Positions 49,685-58,477 are shown, numbered from the stretch's first letter. The stretch: 64,000 nt of DNA from Fictibacillus enclensis (GCF_001457035.1 NZ_KQ758620.1:124001-188000); one strand, 5' to 3'. Notes: generated by a model not told the origin, from the sequence alone. Made by a program: numbers and translations.

Positions 49685-51142
49685 TTATGCTTTTGGATTC
49701 CAAATGGATTTCAAGCGGGTAAGCTTCACTTCTTCAAAGGCCACCTCTCCGCCAACGGAATAGACCTGCATGGTAAAGTCTTCATCAAACGGAAAGAGAA
49801 GCTCTGTCATCATCAACTCCCCATCACCCGCAAACAGTTCCAGCGAACAGGCGTCCAAAATCAGCTGGACGTGGTGATCGGTGTGCTGGCGGGTGGCCCC
49901 CGCTGCATCCAGGCTCGGAAAATGCTCGGAAAAATCAATCGCTCCGCTTCTGCGGCGGTCCACACTCCACTGCCGGTTTACCCGGCTGTAGGTTACACAT
50001 GTTTCAGTTTTTTCCCCTTTTCGAAGAACAATGCCCCATTCCTTCGTATCAGGGTCTATATTTTTCGGTTTCAGCTTTAATTCAAACAGCTCGTCCTTGC
50101 TTGGAAACACAAATGGCTGCTCATCTTTCACGACCACATTTTCATACGCGTTCAGCTTTTCTTCCTTTATATTGTCAAACTCTTTAACGACTTTTTGAGT
50201 CAGGCACCAGCCGCTCTCGGTCATTTTCAAACCAAGCTCCCTCGGCAAGGACATCGCGCTTCGCCACGGATCGGTAGGCACTTCATTGGCGTACTGCCAG
50301 TTACTCATCCAGCCAATCCAGATTTTGCGCTCTACTTCCGTGTTGCTCCAGGAAACTGCCGCATAAAAATCCTTTCCGCCATCCGCCCAGCGAATATGGG
50401 CCGGTCCCTCATCCGGATGAAAAGCTTTGCCGTCAAACTCGCCGACAAAATACTGTGTTGCCGATCCGCCATTTGGCCCGCCGGGATTGATGCTCACGAT
50501 CAGCACCCACTTTTTCGTGTCAGTGCCATCCACCTTCAGTTGAAACAGATCCGGGCATTCCCAAACTCCTCCATGAGCACCAAAATCATTTCCAAACGAC
50601 GACAGGTACTCCCAGTTAATCAGATTGGATGACTCGTAAAATTGGATCTCGTCACCCGCTGCCAGGCACATGATCCATTTGGCGTTTTCCTGGCTCCAAA
50701 AGACTTTCGGATCTCGAAAGTCCTTCATACCGGGATTAGCGATAACCGGGTTCTGGTCATATTTAATCCAAGTCCGCCCCCTGTCATGGCTGTAGGCCAG
50801 GCTTTGTTTCTCGTTGTTTTCCTCGTGCTGAGTGTAAAAGGCGACCAGGACATCCTCTTCTCCCTCTTTTAATCCGCTCGTATTGTCACGGTCAACAACG
50901 GCACACCCGGAAAAAATCATGCCAAGTTCATCCGGATACAACGCCACGGGAAGCTCTTCCCAGTGGATAAGGTCCGGGCTCACCGCATGGCCCCAGTGCA
51001 TCGGACCCCACACCGTGCTTTCCGGATGGTACTGATAAAACAAATGATATTCCCCATCGTAATAAACAAGACCGTTCGGATCGTTCATCCACTTTTCCTT
51101 TGGCGAAAAATGAAACTGCGGCCGGTAAGGATGGTTGTACAT
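49685..51142 (-). CDS. GH32 fructan/sucrose hydrolase
   Basis: 485 residues, five-bladed beta-propeller plus C-terminal beta-sandwich. The three acidic GH32 residues are present: nucleophile Asp21 in WMNDPNG, the transition-state stabiliser in RDP (143-145) and acid/base Glu195 in WECPD. There is no signal peptide, so it acts inside the cell on sucrose, sucrose-6-phosphate or imported fructo-oligosaccharides. It follows the GntP permease gene after a terminator, so it is probably a separate transcript. No dedicated sugar transporter is adjacent. Confidence 0.9.
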   Translation of the reverse strand: MYNHPYRPQFHFSPKEKWMNDPNGLVYYDGEYHLFYQYHPESTVWGPMHWGHAVSPDLIHWEELPVALYPDELGMIFSGCAVVDRDNTSGLKEGEEDVLVAFYTQHEENNEKQSLAYSHDRGRTWIKYDQNPVIANPGMKDFRDPKVFWSQENAKWIMCLAAGDEIQFYESSNLINWEYLSSFGNDFGAHGGVWECPDLFQLKVDGTDTKKWVLIVSINPGGPNGGSATQYFVGEFDGKAFHPDEGPAHIRWADGGKDFYAAVSWSNTEVERKIWIGWMSNWQYANEVPTDPWRSAMSLPRELGLKMTESGWCLTQKVVKEFDNIKEEKLNAYENVVVKDEQPFVFPSKDELFELKLKPKNIDPDTKEWGIVLRKGEKTETCVTYSRVNRQWSVDRRRSGAIDFSEHFPSLDAAGATRQHTDHHVQLILDACSLELFAGDGELMMTELLFPFDEDFTMQVYSVGGEVAFEEVKLTRLKSIWNPKA

Positions 51143-51223
51143 GAAAAAACCTCCGTTTTGTTATGGTATGTATGCTTTCCCTTATCTTACAATACCTTTC
51201 CACCATTTTTTTATTAAAAAGAA

Positions 51224-51247
51224 AAAGGCCTCATGTAAGAGACCTTT
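51224..51247 (-). terminator. Terminator of the GntP-LacI-dehydrogenase cluster
   Basis: AAAGG(T)CTC/GAG(G)CCTTT hairpin with T-rich minus-strand tail, 5 bases past the GntP stop codon. Confidence 0.75.
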
Positions 51248-51252
51248 ATCTG

Positions 51253-52563
51253 TTAAAAAATCATAAATAACACAACTGCCAATATTACTCCAAGCAGGGG
51301 AACAACAACCGTCAAAGCGCCAAAAGCCGGGTAGGCGTCCTTATGTTTCTCACCGGCAATCGCCCTGATTGTCGTGACCACATACCCCCCTTGAGGAAGC
51401 GAGTCCAAAGATCCTGATGAAATGGCGGCAACCCGGTGAAGTGCGTCAGGATTGACACCCATGTCGAGATAATGAGGGGCCAAAAGAGGCAGGGCGATGC
51501 TCTGTCCTCCGGATGAAGATCCTGTAAGACCAGCGATAATACAAACCGCTATTGCCCCGCCAATAAGCGGACTTCCCGGGATATTCGTCATTGCATCCAC
51601 TGCATGTGAAAATGCAGGGGTGGCCTTGGCTACACCTCCAAAACCAACAACTGCCGCAGTATTGGCAATCGCAATAATTGCGCCAATCGTCCCTTCTGTA
51701 ATCGCTTTCGAAAAATCGATAAAGTACTTTCGATTAATAAGATAAACCGAAATACATCCTCCCAGCAGTGCAATAATTAATGCGGACTGGGCAAGAGACT
51801 TGTGAAACGAAAATGAAATACCCAGTACAATAAGCAAAGGGATGCAGCTCAGATAAGGATTGGGCAGCTTCTCCCGCACTTGAGTTGAATCAGTCTCCCG
51901 GGATTCGAATCTTTCTCCCCGTGAGATGGCTTTTTTAATCATTTTTTTCAGCCACCAGTAACCAAAAATCATCATAAAAACGGCGACAACCAAGCTCACT
52001 TCCCAGCCAGCATAAGGTGTCGTACCCAAAAACTCAATGGGAATCCAGTTTTGAATTTCCGGCGAACCCGCACTGGTCATGGTAAACGTCGTTGAGCCAA
52101 ATCCGAGAGCAGCAGGGATAAACCGCCTCGGCAGGTCTGCTTCTTTAAAAAGGCTTAATGCCATGGGATACACGGAAAAGGCAACAACAAAGAGACTAAC
52201 TCCGCCGTATGTGAGCACCGCGCAGGCAATAACAACAGCAAGCGCCGCCTTCTTCACACCAATCCGGTCGGTCACCCATTTGGAGATGCTGTCCGCGGCC
52301 CCGCTGTCTTCCATCAGCTTGCCGAAAATGGCGCCGATTAAAAACATAAAGTACCAGGACGCGATAAATCCAGTAAACCCACCCATATAGTTCGTCACAA
52401 AATCTGGTTCATTTTTGTCTGCAAGCTGCGGGAAAAGCGGCAACCCGCTCGTAATCGCTACAATAAATGCAGATAGCGGCCCTGCAACCAACAAGTTCAT
52501 TCCAATCATGGTAAGCAGAATCAACAGCGCAAGCCCGCCAATCAAACCAATCATACTCAGCAT
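51253..52563 (-). CDS. GntP family permease
   Basis: 436 residues with about 12-14 hydrophobic helices. GntP/gluconate transporter features include TYGGVSLFVVAFSVYP, GSSSGGQSIALPLLAPHYL and SGSLDSLPQGGYVV, which match proton-coupled uptake of gluconate, hydroxy acids or related polyol acids. ATG 52563 has AGGAGG 6 bases upstream; 18 upstream codons overlap the LacI gene end and are rejected. It is the last gene of the cluster led by the dehydrogenases, so it likely imports their substrate. Confidence 0.85.
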   Translation of the reverse strand: MLSMIGLIGGLALLILLTMIGMNLLVAGPLSAFIVAITSGLPLFPQLADKNEPDFVTNYMGGFTGFIASWYFMFLIGAIFGKLMEDSGAADSISKWVTDRIGVKKAALAVVIACAVLTYGGVSLFVVAFSVYPMALSLFKEADLPRRFIPAALGFGSTTFTMTSAGSPEIQNWIPIEFLGTTPYAGWEVSLVVAVFMMIFGYWWLKKMIKKAISRGERFESRETDSTQVREKLPNPYLSCIPLLIVLGISFSFHKSLAQSALIIALLGGCISVYLINRKYFIDFSKAITEGTIGAIIAIANTAAVVGFGGVAKATPAFSHAVDAMTNIPGSPLIGGAIAVCIIAGLTGSSSGGQSIALPLLAPHYLDMGVNPDALHRVAAISSGSLDSLPQGGYVVTTIRAIAGEKHKDAYPAFGALTVVVPLLGVILAVVLFMIF

Positions 52564-52591
52564 AACTTTCCTCCTGTAAAGACTTGGCCTG

Positions 52592-53593
52592 TCAGCGTCT
52601 GTCTTTAACCGAAGCACGTTCTATGAGGCATCCATCCACAAAATTCATTTCGGGTTTCTCCTGCTGTCCGCTAATATCGTCCAGCATCAGTTTTACCGCC
52701 TGTTGAATCATTTCATCCACCGGCTGCTTCCAGGTGGTCAAGGCATATGATGACCAGTCCGCCATTGTCACATTATCAAATCCAATGACCGAGATATCTT
52801 CAGGGATCCGGTATCCGGCAGTAGTCAAATAATCAATGGCACCAAATGCCATAATATCGTTCGCGCAGAATAACGCATCCATTTTCTCATGATGCTTCAT
52901 TAATTTTTTCGCAGCAGCAAACCCGCCCTGATATGTGAAGCCGCCGTCCTCCATCGGGATCGATTCTATGCCCTGCTTTTGCAGTGTATCCATGAACCCC
53001 CTGCTCCTGTCCAGGGATGTGGACGTATTGGCCGGCCCGGAGATGAAACCCAGCTGCAGGTGGCCGGTATCCAAAAGGTATTGTCCGATCTTCTGACCTG
53101 CGGAAAAGTTGTTGCAGATAACGGCATTACTCATAGAATCGCTAATATAGCGGTTAAACAGCACAACAGAAATGCCATTTCGATTGAGTTTTTGAACCGC
53201 CGCTGAGGTTAAAAGCGCATCAGTGATAATCACGCCTTCCACACTATACTCAATCAGCTGGCTCACTTCATGTTCCTGGATCTCATCATTCTGGGAATTG
53301 ATAAACATGATCTGATACCCTTCTCCCGACAGCCTGCTGTAAAATTTCTCAAGCACCTCAGGATAGAAAGGATTTTGCACATCACGCATAACAATGCCAA
53401 TAATTCTTGATTGATTGGTAATCAGCCCTCTGGCGATCGCATTGGGCTGATACCCCAGCTTTTCAGCTGCATCCAGGATCAATTTTCTTTTTTTAATTGA
53501 AATGCTCGCATTTTTACTAAACGCTCTGGAGACGCTCGATTGGGAGACTCCTGCCAACCGGGCAACATCCATCGCTGTCACTTTTTTATTCAA
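52592..53593 (-). CDS. LacI family transcriptional regulator
   Basis: 333 residues. The N-terminal LacI helix-turn-helix (TAMDVARLAGVSQSSVSRAFS) and hinge helix (PNAIARGL) are followed by a sugar-binding-protein type I effector domain. It is embedded in the cluster between the permease and the HisD-like gene. The palindromic TTGAATACGTATGCAA sites before two genes of the cluster have the CG centre typical of LacI-family operators and are its probable targets. Confidence 0.92.
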   Translation of the reverse strand: MNKKVTAMDVARLAGVSQSSVSRAFSKNASISIKKRKLILDAAEKLGYQPNAIARGLITNQSRIIGIVMRDVQNPFYPEVLEKFYSRLSGEGYQIMFINSQNDEIQEHEVSQLIEYSVEGVIITDALLTSAAVQKLNRNGISVVLFNRYISDSMSNAVICNNFSAGQKIGQYLLDTGHLQLGFISGPANTSTSLDRSRGFMDTLQKQGIESIPMEDGGFTYQGGFAAAKKLMKHHEKMDALFCANDIMAFGAIDYLTTAGYRIPEDISVIGFDNVTMADWSSYALTTWKQPVDEMIQQAVKLMLDDISGQQEKPEMNFVDGCLIERASVKDRR

Positions 53594-53633
53594 AATAGTA
53601 TTCCTCCTGCCGATCTAGACAGAAAAGATTATA

Positions 53634-54923
53634 TCAGATTTTTGCCTTATCTTTGCCATAGCGTTTTACACGCAGATCTGCCTGCGCTTTGTGACCCATG
53701 AATCCTTCCAGCTCACAAAGGCGGGATGCGTATTCCCCGATCTCTGCACTCGCTTCAGGTGCCACCCGCTGATACGTGCATGTCTTGAGGAACTTCCCTA
53801 CCCACAAGCCGCCGGTATAGCGCGCCGCCTTTTTGGTAGGCAATGTGTGGTTGGTGCCGATCACTTTGTCCCCGTAAGCCACATTTGTTTCTTTGCCAAG
53901 GAAGAGCGCCCCAAAGTTAATCATGTTCTCTAAAAAGTAGCTCGGGTCTTCTGTTAGCACTTCAACATGCTCGTACGCCAATTTATCCGCTTCAACAACC
54001 GCTTCTTCAACAGAGTCCACCACGATGACGGAACCATAATCATTCCAGGATACACTGGCAATATCGGCTGTTGGGAGAACTTGCAGCTGGCGTTCTACTT
54101 CCTCCAGTGTTTCTCTGGCCAATTTTTCAGACGTCGTAATCAAAGCGCTTGGAGATGTTGGTCCATGTTCAGCCTGTCCAAGCATATCGGTCGCGATCAT
54201 TTCTGCATCCGCTGTTTCGTCCGCAATAACAAGTGTTTCTGTTGGTCCGGCGAACAAGTCGATACCCACTCTTCCGAACAGCTGGCGTTTCGCTTCAGCT
54301 ACAAATGCGTTACCCGGTCCTACAATCATATCCACCGGTTCAATGGTTTCCGTACCGATCGCCATTGCAGCCATCGCTTGGATGCCACCCAGAAGATAGA
54401 TTTCATCTGCTCCTGCCAAATGCATCGCTGCCACAGTTGCTGCAGGAATCTCTCCTTTAATTGGAGGTGTGCAGGCAATCACTCGTTTGACGCCTGCCAC
54501 TTTTGCAGTAAGAACACTCATGTGAGAAGAAGCAACCATTGGATAACGTCCGCCTGGAATGTAGCATCCCACGCTGTTTACCGGAATGTTCTTGTGACCG
54601 AGCACAACGCCAGGGAGTGTTTCCACTTCAAGATCCTGAAGTGATTCCTTTTGTTTTCGGGCAAAATTCCGGATTTGTGCTTGTGCGAATTTAATATCCT
54701 CAATCACCTGGAAAGGCACACTGTTTACGATATCCTGAATTTCCTGTTCACTTAAGCGGAAGGATTCCGGTGACCACTTGTCAAACTTCTCGGAAAGCTC
54801 ACGAACCGCCTTATCTCCATTTTCTTCCACATTTTTTATAACTGAGCTTACGGCGTCCCTTACTTTGGAATCCGCTTCTTGTACTTCCTGATTGGATTTT
54901 CCTTCTTTTAAAAAGTATGCCAT
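53634..54923 (-). CDS. HisD-like dehydrogenase of the HpsN (sulfopropanediol 3-dehydrogenase) type
   Basis: 429 residues related to histidinol dehydrogenase but outside any his operon. Zinc-ligand motif [15 protein letters not shown], base motif AYEHVEVL and [13 protein letters not shown] are conserved, while [28 protein letters not shown] is a block I associate with the HpsN branch that oxidises (R)-2,3-dihydroxypropane-1-sulfonate to sulfolactate. Related enzymes oxidise other hydroxymethyl compounds, so the substrate is not proven. The LacI-type operator overlaps its leader, immediately before the AAAGGAGAG ribosome site. Confidence 0.8.
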   Translation of the reverse strand: MAYFLKEGKSNQEVQEADSKVRDAVSSVIKNVEENGDKAVRELSEKFDKWSPESFRLSEQEIQDIVNSVPFQVIEDIKFAQAQIRNFARKQKESLQDLEVETLPGVVLGHKNIPVNSVGCYIPGGRYPMVASSHMSVLTAKVAGVKRVIACTPPIKGEIPAATVAAMHLAGADEIYLLGGIQAMAAMAIGTETIEPVDMIVGPGNAFVAEAKRQLFGRVGIDLFAGPTETLVIADETADAEMIATDMLGQAEHGPTSPSALITTSEKLARETLEEVERQLQVLPTADIASVSWNDYGSVIVVDSVEEAVVEADKLAYEHVEVLTEDPSYFLENMINFGALFLGKETNVAYGDKVIGTNHTLPTKKAARYTGGLWVGKFLKTCTYQRVAPEASAEIGEYASRLCELEGFMGHKAQADLRVKRYGKDKAKI

Positions 54924-54947
54924 GGTATTTTCTCTCCTTTTTCATTT

Positions 54948-54963
54948 TTGAATACGTATGCAA
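54948..54963. promoter_or_regulatory. LacI-type operator before the HisD-like gene
   Basis: TTGAATACGTATGCAA, a near-perfect palindrome with a central CG, identical over 16 bases to the site at 56715-56730. It lies between the SDR stop and the HisD-like start and directly after a TATAAT-like box (54968-54973), so it can block an internal promoter or elongating polymerase. Confidence 0.72.
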
Positions 54964-54968
54964 AAAAA

Positions 54969-55730
54969 TTATATGGCTGTCCAGCCGCCATCCACTTTGA
55001 TCGTTTCTCCTGTCACAAACTTTGAGACGTTTGATGAAAGATATAGTGCAGCGTTTGATATATCCGAAGGTTCCGCCAGTTCTCCAAGCGGAATCCGGCG
55101 AAGCACATCTGCCTTGAAGGCTTCATCCTTAAACATTTTTCCGGTCATCTCTGTTTCGATAAACGTTGGAGCAACCGCATTAACATTGATTTTATGCTGT
55201 GCCCATTCTACAGCCAGCGCTTTTGTCATCTGCACCATACCCCCCTTGCTCGCACAATAGGCTGCACGGTTGAAATACCCGACAAAAGCCATTTGGGAGG
55301 CAATGTTCACAATTTTTCCCGCTTTTTTGGGTACCATGATTTTTGCTGCCGCCTGACTGCAAAAGAATGCACCCTTAAGGTTAATATCCTGAATACGGTC
55401 CCAGTCCTCCTCGGTGACCTCAAGCGCCGGTTTGGCGATATTTATGCCAGCATTGTTGATCAGGATATCAATCGTTCCCAGTTCTGCAGCTGCATAATCA
55501 ACCACCCGCTGGACTTCATCCACCGCACTTAAATCACCAGTAATATAGCCGCATTGAGTTTGATGCTGTTTCAATGCTTGTGTGGTTTCAGCCAAATCCC
55601 TTTCATTACGTCCCACGATTACGACGTTCGCTCCATGCTCGGCAAAAGCCAGCGCAATCTCCCTTCCAATCCCTTTTCCGCCTCCGGTCACAAGGACCGC
55701 TTTGCCTTCAAGATCCGGAAAGTATTTCAT
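54969..55730 (-). CDS. Short-chain dehydrogenase/reductase
   Basis: 253 residues, classical SDR. Cofactor motif TGGGKGIG (residues 14-21), NNAG at about 90, and catalytic Ser-Tyr-Lys in IASQMAFVGYFNRAAYCASKGG. It starts with a GGGAGG site and overlaps the 3-hydroxyacyl-CoA dehydrogenase-type gene by 4 bases, so the two are coupled. In the hypothesised pathway it could oxidise or isomerise the polyol substrate at C2 before the HisD-like enzyme acts on C3; that is inference. Confidence 0.88.
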   Translation of the reverse strand: MKYFPDLEGKAVLVTGGGKGIGREIALAFAEHGANVVIVGRNERDLAETTQALKQHQTQCGYITGDLSAVDEVQRVVDYAAAELGTIDILINNAGINIAKPALEVTEEDWDRIQDINLKGAFFCSQAAAKIMVPKKAGKIVNIASQMAFVGYFNRAAYCASKGGMVQMTKALAVEWAQHKINVNAVAPTFIETEMTGKMFKDEAFKADVLRRIPLGELAEPSDISNAALYLSSNVSKFVTGETIKVDGGWTAI

Positions 55731-56683
55731 GATTTGCCTCCCATCACATGATCAGCCGCAAGATCTTCCTTCAAGTAACGGATCAGTTCTTTTTCACGTT
55801 TCAGTTGAATCTCCACTGAAAACGACTCATCCCACTTGTAAAAACCTTCCCCCGTTTTCTCGCCGAGCTTTTCCTTCTTCACCAGTTCCTTTAAAACAGG
55901 AAGCGATTCTTCGGCAGAAGACAAATCGCTGAACAAATAGTCGGAGATCGAAGAAAACACATCCAAACCACCAAGGTCTGCTGACTGCAGGGGACCGGTA
56001 ACCGGGAGCCTGCGGCCAATACTGTAAGTGACTGCCGCATCTATATCTTCTTTGGATGCAGCACCCGTTTCCAGGAGATACTGCGCTTCGCGGAACAACG
56101 CATATTGGAGCCGATTGCCAATAAAGCCTGGCAATTCTTTTTTGACTTCAATCGGTTTCTTCTTCATCTGATGTAAAAGATCAAAGCTGCGTTTCACCGT
56201 GTCATCGTTTGTCCTCTCTCCTCGCACCACCTCAACAAGAGGAATCAAGTGAGCCGGATTCCAAAAATGAGTAACGACAACCCTCTCTGGCAGACGCACT
56301 TCTGAAGCAATTGAAGTTGGACTTAAGCCGGAAGTGTTGCTCGCAAGGATAACATGTTCACCACACAAACCATCCAGTCTGGTAAACAATGATTTTTTTA
56401 ATTCAAGATTTTCCGGGACGGCTTCAATGACAAAGGTTGCACCTTTGACTGCCTCTTCGATAGAGATGGACATGGTAATGCGGCCTCTGATTTGCTGAGC
56501 TTCCGAACCACTGAACAAGCCATGGTCCTCCAAAACATCCAGCTTCCTCACAAGGCTTTTCCAGCCTGCCTCACAGTTTTGTTCATCGATTCCCTGCAGG
56601 GTCACATCCATTCCCGCCCATGCGGCATTTAATGCAATGGAATGCCCCATCGTACCACAGCCAAGTACCGTTAATCTTTCCAC
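55727..56683 (-). CDS. 3-hydroxyacyl-CoA dehydrogenase family protein
   Basis: 318 residues with an N-terminal NAD-binding domain (LGCGTMGHSIALNAAWAG) and a C-terminal helical domain with PGFIGNRLQYALFREAQ and the GEGFYKW end. The catalytic histidine-glutamate pair is in VVTHFWNPAHLIPLVEVV. Stand-alone members of this length include L-carnitine and L-gulonate 3-dehydrogenases as well as 3-hydroxybutyryl-CoA dehydrogenases, so the substrate need not be a CoA ester. First gene of the cluster after the cre- and operator-controlled promoter. GTG start; ribosome site is weak. Confidence 0.85.
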   Translation of the reverse strand: MERLTVLGCGTMGHSIALNAAWAGMDVTLQGIDEQNCEAGWKSLVRKLDVLEDHGLFSGSEAQQIRGRITMSISIEEAVKGATFVIEAVPENLELKKSLFTRLDGLCGEHVILASNTSGLSPTSIASEVRLPERVVVTHFWNPAHLIPLVEVVRGERTNDDTVKRSFDLLHQMKKKPIEVKKELPGFIGNRLQYALFREAQYLLETGAASKEDIDAAVTYSIGRRLPVTGPLQSADLGGLDVFSSISDYLFSDLSSAEESLPVLKELVKKEKLGEKTGEGFYKWDESFSVEIQLKREKELIRYLKEDLAADHVMGGKS

Positions 56684-56714
56684 GTAATCACCAACTTTCT
56701 GAATAATCTTGTTT

Positions 56715-56730
56715 TTGAATACGTATGCAA
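56715..56730. promoter_or_regulatory. LacI-type operator at the cluster promoter
   Basis: TTGAATACGTATGCAA, identical to 54948-54963. It starts a few bases after the -10 box, in the position of a classical repressor operator covering the transcription start. Confidence 0.75.
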
Positions 56731-56735
56731 AATTT

Positions 56736-56764
56736 ATTTTAAAGGAATCAGCAAGAAATGTAAA
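56736..56764 (-). promoter_or_regulatory. Sigma-A promoter of the dehydrogenase-GntP cluster
   Basis: Minus strand: -35 TTTACA (56759-56764), 17-base spacer, -10 TAAAAT (56736-56741). The -35 lies inside the cre-like site and the operator follows the -10. Confidence 0.75.
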
Positions 56765-56772
56765 CGCTTTTA
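56759..56772. promoter_or_regulatory. cre-like site (CcpA) at the cluster promoter
   Basis: TGTAAACGCTTTTA matches the cre consensus with one mismatch in the last CA. It overlaps the -35 box, consistent with carbon catabolite repression. Confidence 0.65.
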
Positions 56773-56776
56773 CTTA

Positions 56777-56815
56777 TAAAAAAAGAATAATGAACACCAT
56801 GTGTCCATTATTCTT
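56777..56815 (-). terminator. Terminator of the gas vesicle operon
   Basis: AAGAATAATG/CATTATTCTT hairpin with a GGACACATGGTGTT centre, followed by TTTTTTT on the minus strand. It overlaps the end of gvpJ. Confidence 0.85.
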
Positions 56816-57155
56816 TCTCCTCTTTTTTATCTGATTCCGAACCTTCTGGTAATTCAGAATCTTTTTCCTTATCTTCTACCAATTGCTCCAGACGGTTGAT
56901 CCGTTCCTCGAGCTGGGCTCTTTCCTCGGCAGCCATAAGCCCTTTGGAAGAATAATAAGGATCCTTTTCCCACCAGTCCATTCCAATCTCTTTTGCTTTA
57001 TCAACAGAGGCAACCAGCAGGCGAATTTTAATGGTCAGCAGGTCAACATCGGCAAGCGATATTTTAATATCACCGGCAATGACCACTCCCTTGTCGAGTA
57101 TCTTTTCCAATATTTCAAGCAGATTACTAGATTGTACAGGCTGTTGAACGGGCAT
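56808..57155 (-). CDS. gvpJ: Gas vesicle protein GvpJ
   Basis: 115 residues. A GvpA-like domain (residues 10-65: [43 protein letters not shown]) is followed by a charged, acidic and basic C-terminal tail. GvpJ proteins are minor shell or nucleation proteins of the gas vesicle. It is the last gene of the cluster and ends over the terminator. Three GvpA-type paralogues exist here: the shell protein, GvpS and GvpJ. Confidence 0.88.
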   Translation of the reverse strand: MPVQQPVQSSNLLEILEKILDKGVVIAGDIKISLADVDLLTIKIRLLVASVDKAKEIGMDWWEKDPYYSSKGLMAAEERAQLEERINRLEQLVEDKEKDSELPEGSESDKKEEKE

Positions 57156-57178
57156 GGCTTTTCTCTCCTGTCCTTATG

Positions 57179-57442
57179 TTATAGCAGCTTTCCAAGCGGT
57201 CCCAGCTCGATGTTAAGATCTTCATGCTCAAGTCCGAAAATCACTTTAAGCTCCAGCATTTTTTCTTCCAGCCTCATGAGCGTCAGACCAAGCTCCTCGA
57301 GTTGGTCATCCGACAGCGAATCGTTCTCCACTTTTCGCATGGCCTGCCTTTCCATCAGCTGGCGCAAAAGCTCTATTATAGTGAGCACCAGTTTGGCCAA
57401 TCCCTGTTCTACATCCGATTTATCCAAAGATAAGCGTTCCAC
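57179..57442 (-). CDS. gvpK: Gas vesicle protein GvpK
   Basis: 87 residues from GTG 57442. The GvpK family signature appears as DVEQGLAKLVLTIIELLRQLMERQAMRKVENDSLSDDQLEELGLTLM, an all-helical protein needed for vesicle assembly. The GTG has AGGAGGTGG about 6 bases upstream, and 16 upstream codons are rejected. It overlaps the end of gvpS by 23 bases. Confidence 0.9.
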   Translation of the reverse strand: MERLSLDKSDVEQGLAKLVLTIIELLRQLMERQAMRKVENDSLSDDQLEELGLTLMRLEEKMLELKVIFGLEHEDLNIELGPLGKLL

Positions 57443-57653
57443 GATCCACCACCTCCTCGATGATTTTACGGCTGCTGTTTTCAAAGGCACTTTCTATGGA
57501 AGAAATAAGAAGCTTCAGATCGACGATGATCAAATCAATATCTGCAATCGAGATTAAAATTTCACCTCGGATGACCACTCCCGTGTCAATGATGCCATCA
57601 AGAAGATCCAGCAATGTCACTTCTTTATTTTCAAAAGGGGAAAATTGCTTCAT
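57420..57653 (-). CDS. gvpS: Gas vesicle protein GvpS
   Basis: 77 residues. It is a GvpA-like protein (VTLLDLLDGIIDTGVVIRGEILISIADIDLIIVDLKLLISSIESAF) that is assigned to GvpS by its place between gvpL and gvpK, as in the Bacillus megaterium cluster. Probably a minor, nucleation-type shell protein. It overlaps gvpL by 4 bases and gvpK by 23. Confidence 0.85.
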   Translation of the reverse strand: MKQFSPFENKEVTLLDLLDGIIDTGVVIRGEILISIADIDLIIVDLKLLISSIESAFENSSRKIIEEVVDRGTLIFG

Positions 57654-58477
57654 TGCGCGTTATCCTTTTCCAGTTTGGAGAAATGATACGGCGGCCAGGG
57701 GCCGGTCACATGAAAAAGACAGCCTTTTTCCTTCATATCTTCCTCAATGCTTTCAATGGCTTTAAAAAATTTATCATCATCCTCTTTTTTTATCAGGACA
57801 TCGCAATTTGCAACCATCTCTTCGGTTACATCCGTCATATCTCTTCCCCAGTTTTGCCGCAGAAGCTGTGCAGTCATCATGGGTTCCAGCCGGGTGATTG
57901 CTTGAAGCCAGAGTTCGTTTTTCTCCCGTTCTAATTCGGTCTCGACCAGCATGGCGAGCTTCTTTTTCATTAGAAATTGCTTCCCTTTGGGCATGGCCCC
58001 CATTTCCTGTTCCAACGATACCACGGATGGATTTTTATGCTGAACAAAATCTCTCAAGAGTTCAGGGCTGCAGAACATCTTGATGTTCCATTCCTCTTTC
58101 CCTCTCAAATAGTCTAGTTTTCGCATGATATCATCATGCTGGTTCGTAAGTAAGGTTTGCAGCTTGTTGTCCTGTTCAAAGATCGTGCAGAACGACATCG
58201 GCATTAGCGGGAACTGCAGTTGAAAGAAAGCAACGGTCTCATGATGATGAAAGGCATGCTTCTTCAGCCAATCGGCGTCCTTCACCTGCCGGTCGATCTG
58301 TTCCTGACAAAACACTTCCCCGTCAACTTCCGTCAGGACCGCAGCTAAATCATTGTACATGCTGATTTTTACAGGCCCGCCGCCGATTCCCTTTAATTCT
58401 GGCTTTTCCGTTTCACCTATATCTGTTGCTGCACAAATACCATACACATAGAGAAAGGTTGTTGCTGTTTGGGCCAT
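57650..58477 (-). CDS. gvpL: Gas vesicle protein GvpL (GvpL/GvpF family)
   Basis: 275 residues with the two-domain GvpL/GvpF layout: an N-terminal ferredoxin-like domain starting FLYVYGICAA, a middle region with QFPLMPMSFCTIFE and a C-terminal domain ending in FHVTGPWPPYHF. These cytoplasmic assembly proteins are needed for vesicle formation. It has a strong AGGAGGAG site. It is paralogous to gvpF at 58733-59491, with which it shares the MPMSF and TGPWP blocks. Confidence 0.9.
   Translation of the reverse strand: MAQTATTFLYVYGICAATDIGETEKPELKGIGGGPVKISMYNDLAAVLTEVDGEVFCQEQIDRQVKDADWLKKHAFHHHETVAFFQLQFPLMPMSFCTIFEQDNKLQTLLTNQHDDIMRKLDYLRGKEEWNIKMFCSPELLRDFVQHKNPSVVSLEQEMGAMPKGKQFLMKKKLAMLVETELEREKNELWLQAITRLEPMMTAQLLRQNWGRDMTDVTEEMVANCDVLIKKEDDDKFFKAIESIEEDMKEKGCLFHVTGPWPPYHFSKLEKDNAQ

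Noticed and set aside
53634-54923. Histidine biosynthesis hisD
   Set aside because: No other his gene is near and the protein carries HpsN-type blocks; the cluster is regulated like a carbon catabolic operon.
56693-56707. CodY-like AACTTTCTGAATAAT before the 3-hydroxyacyl-CoA dehydrogenase gene
   Set aside because: Three mismatches to the 15-base consensus; too weak to list beside the clearer cre and LacI-type sites.
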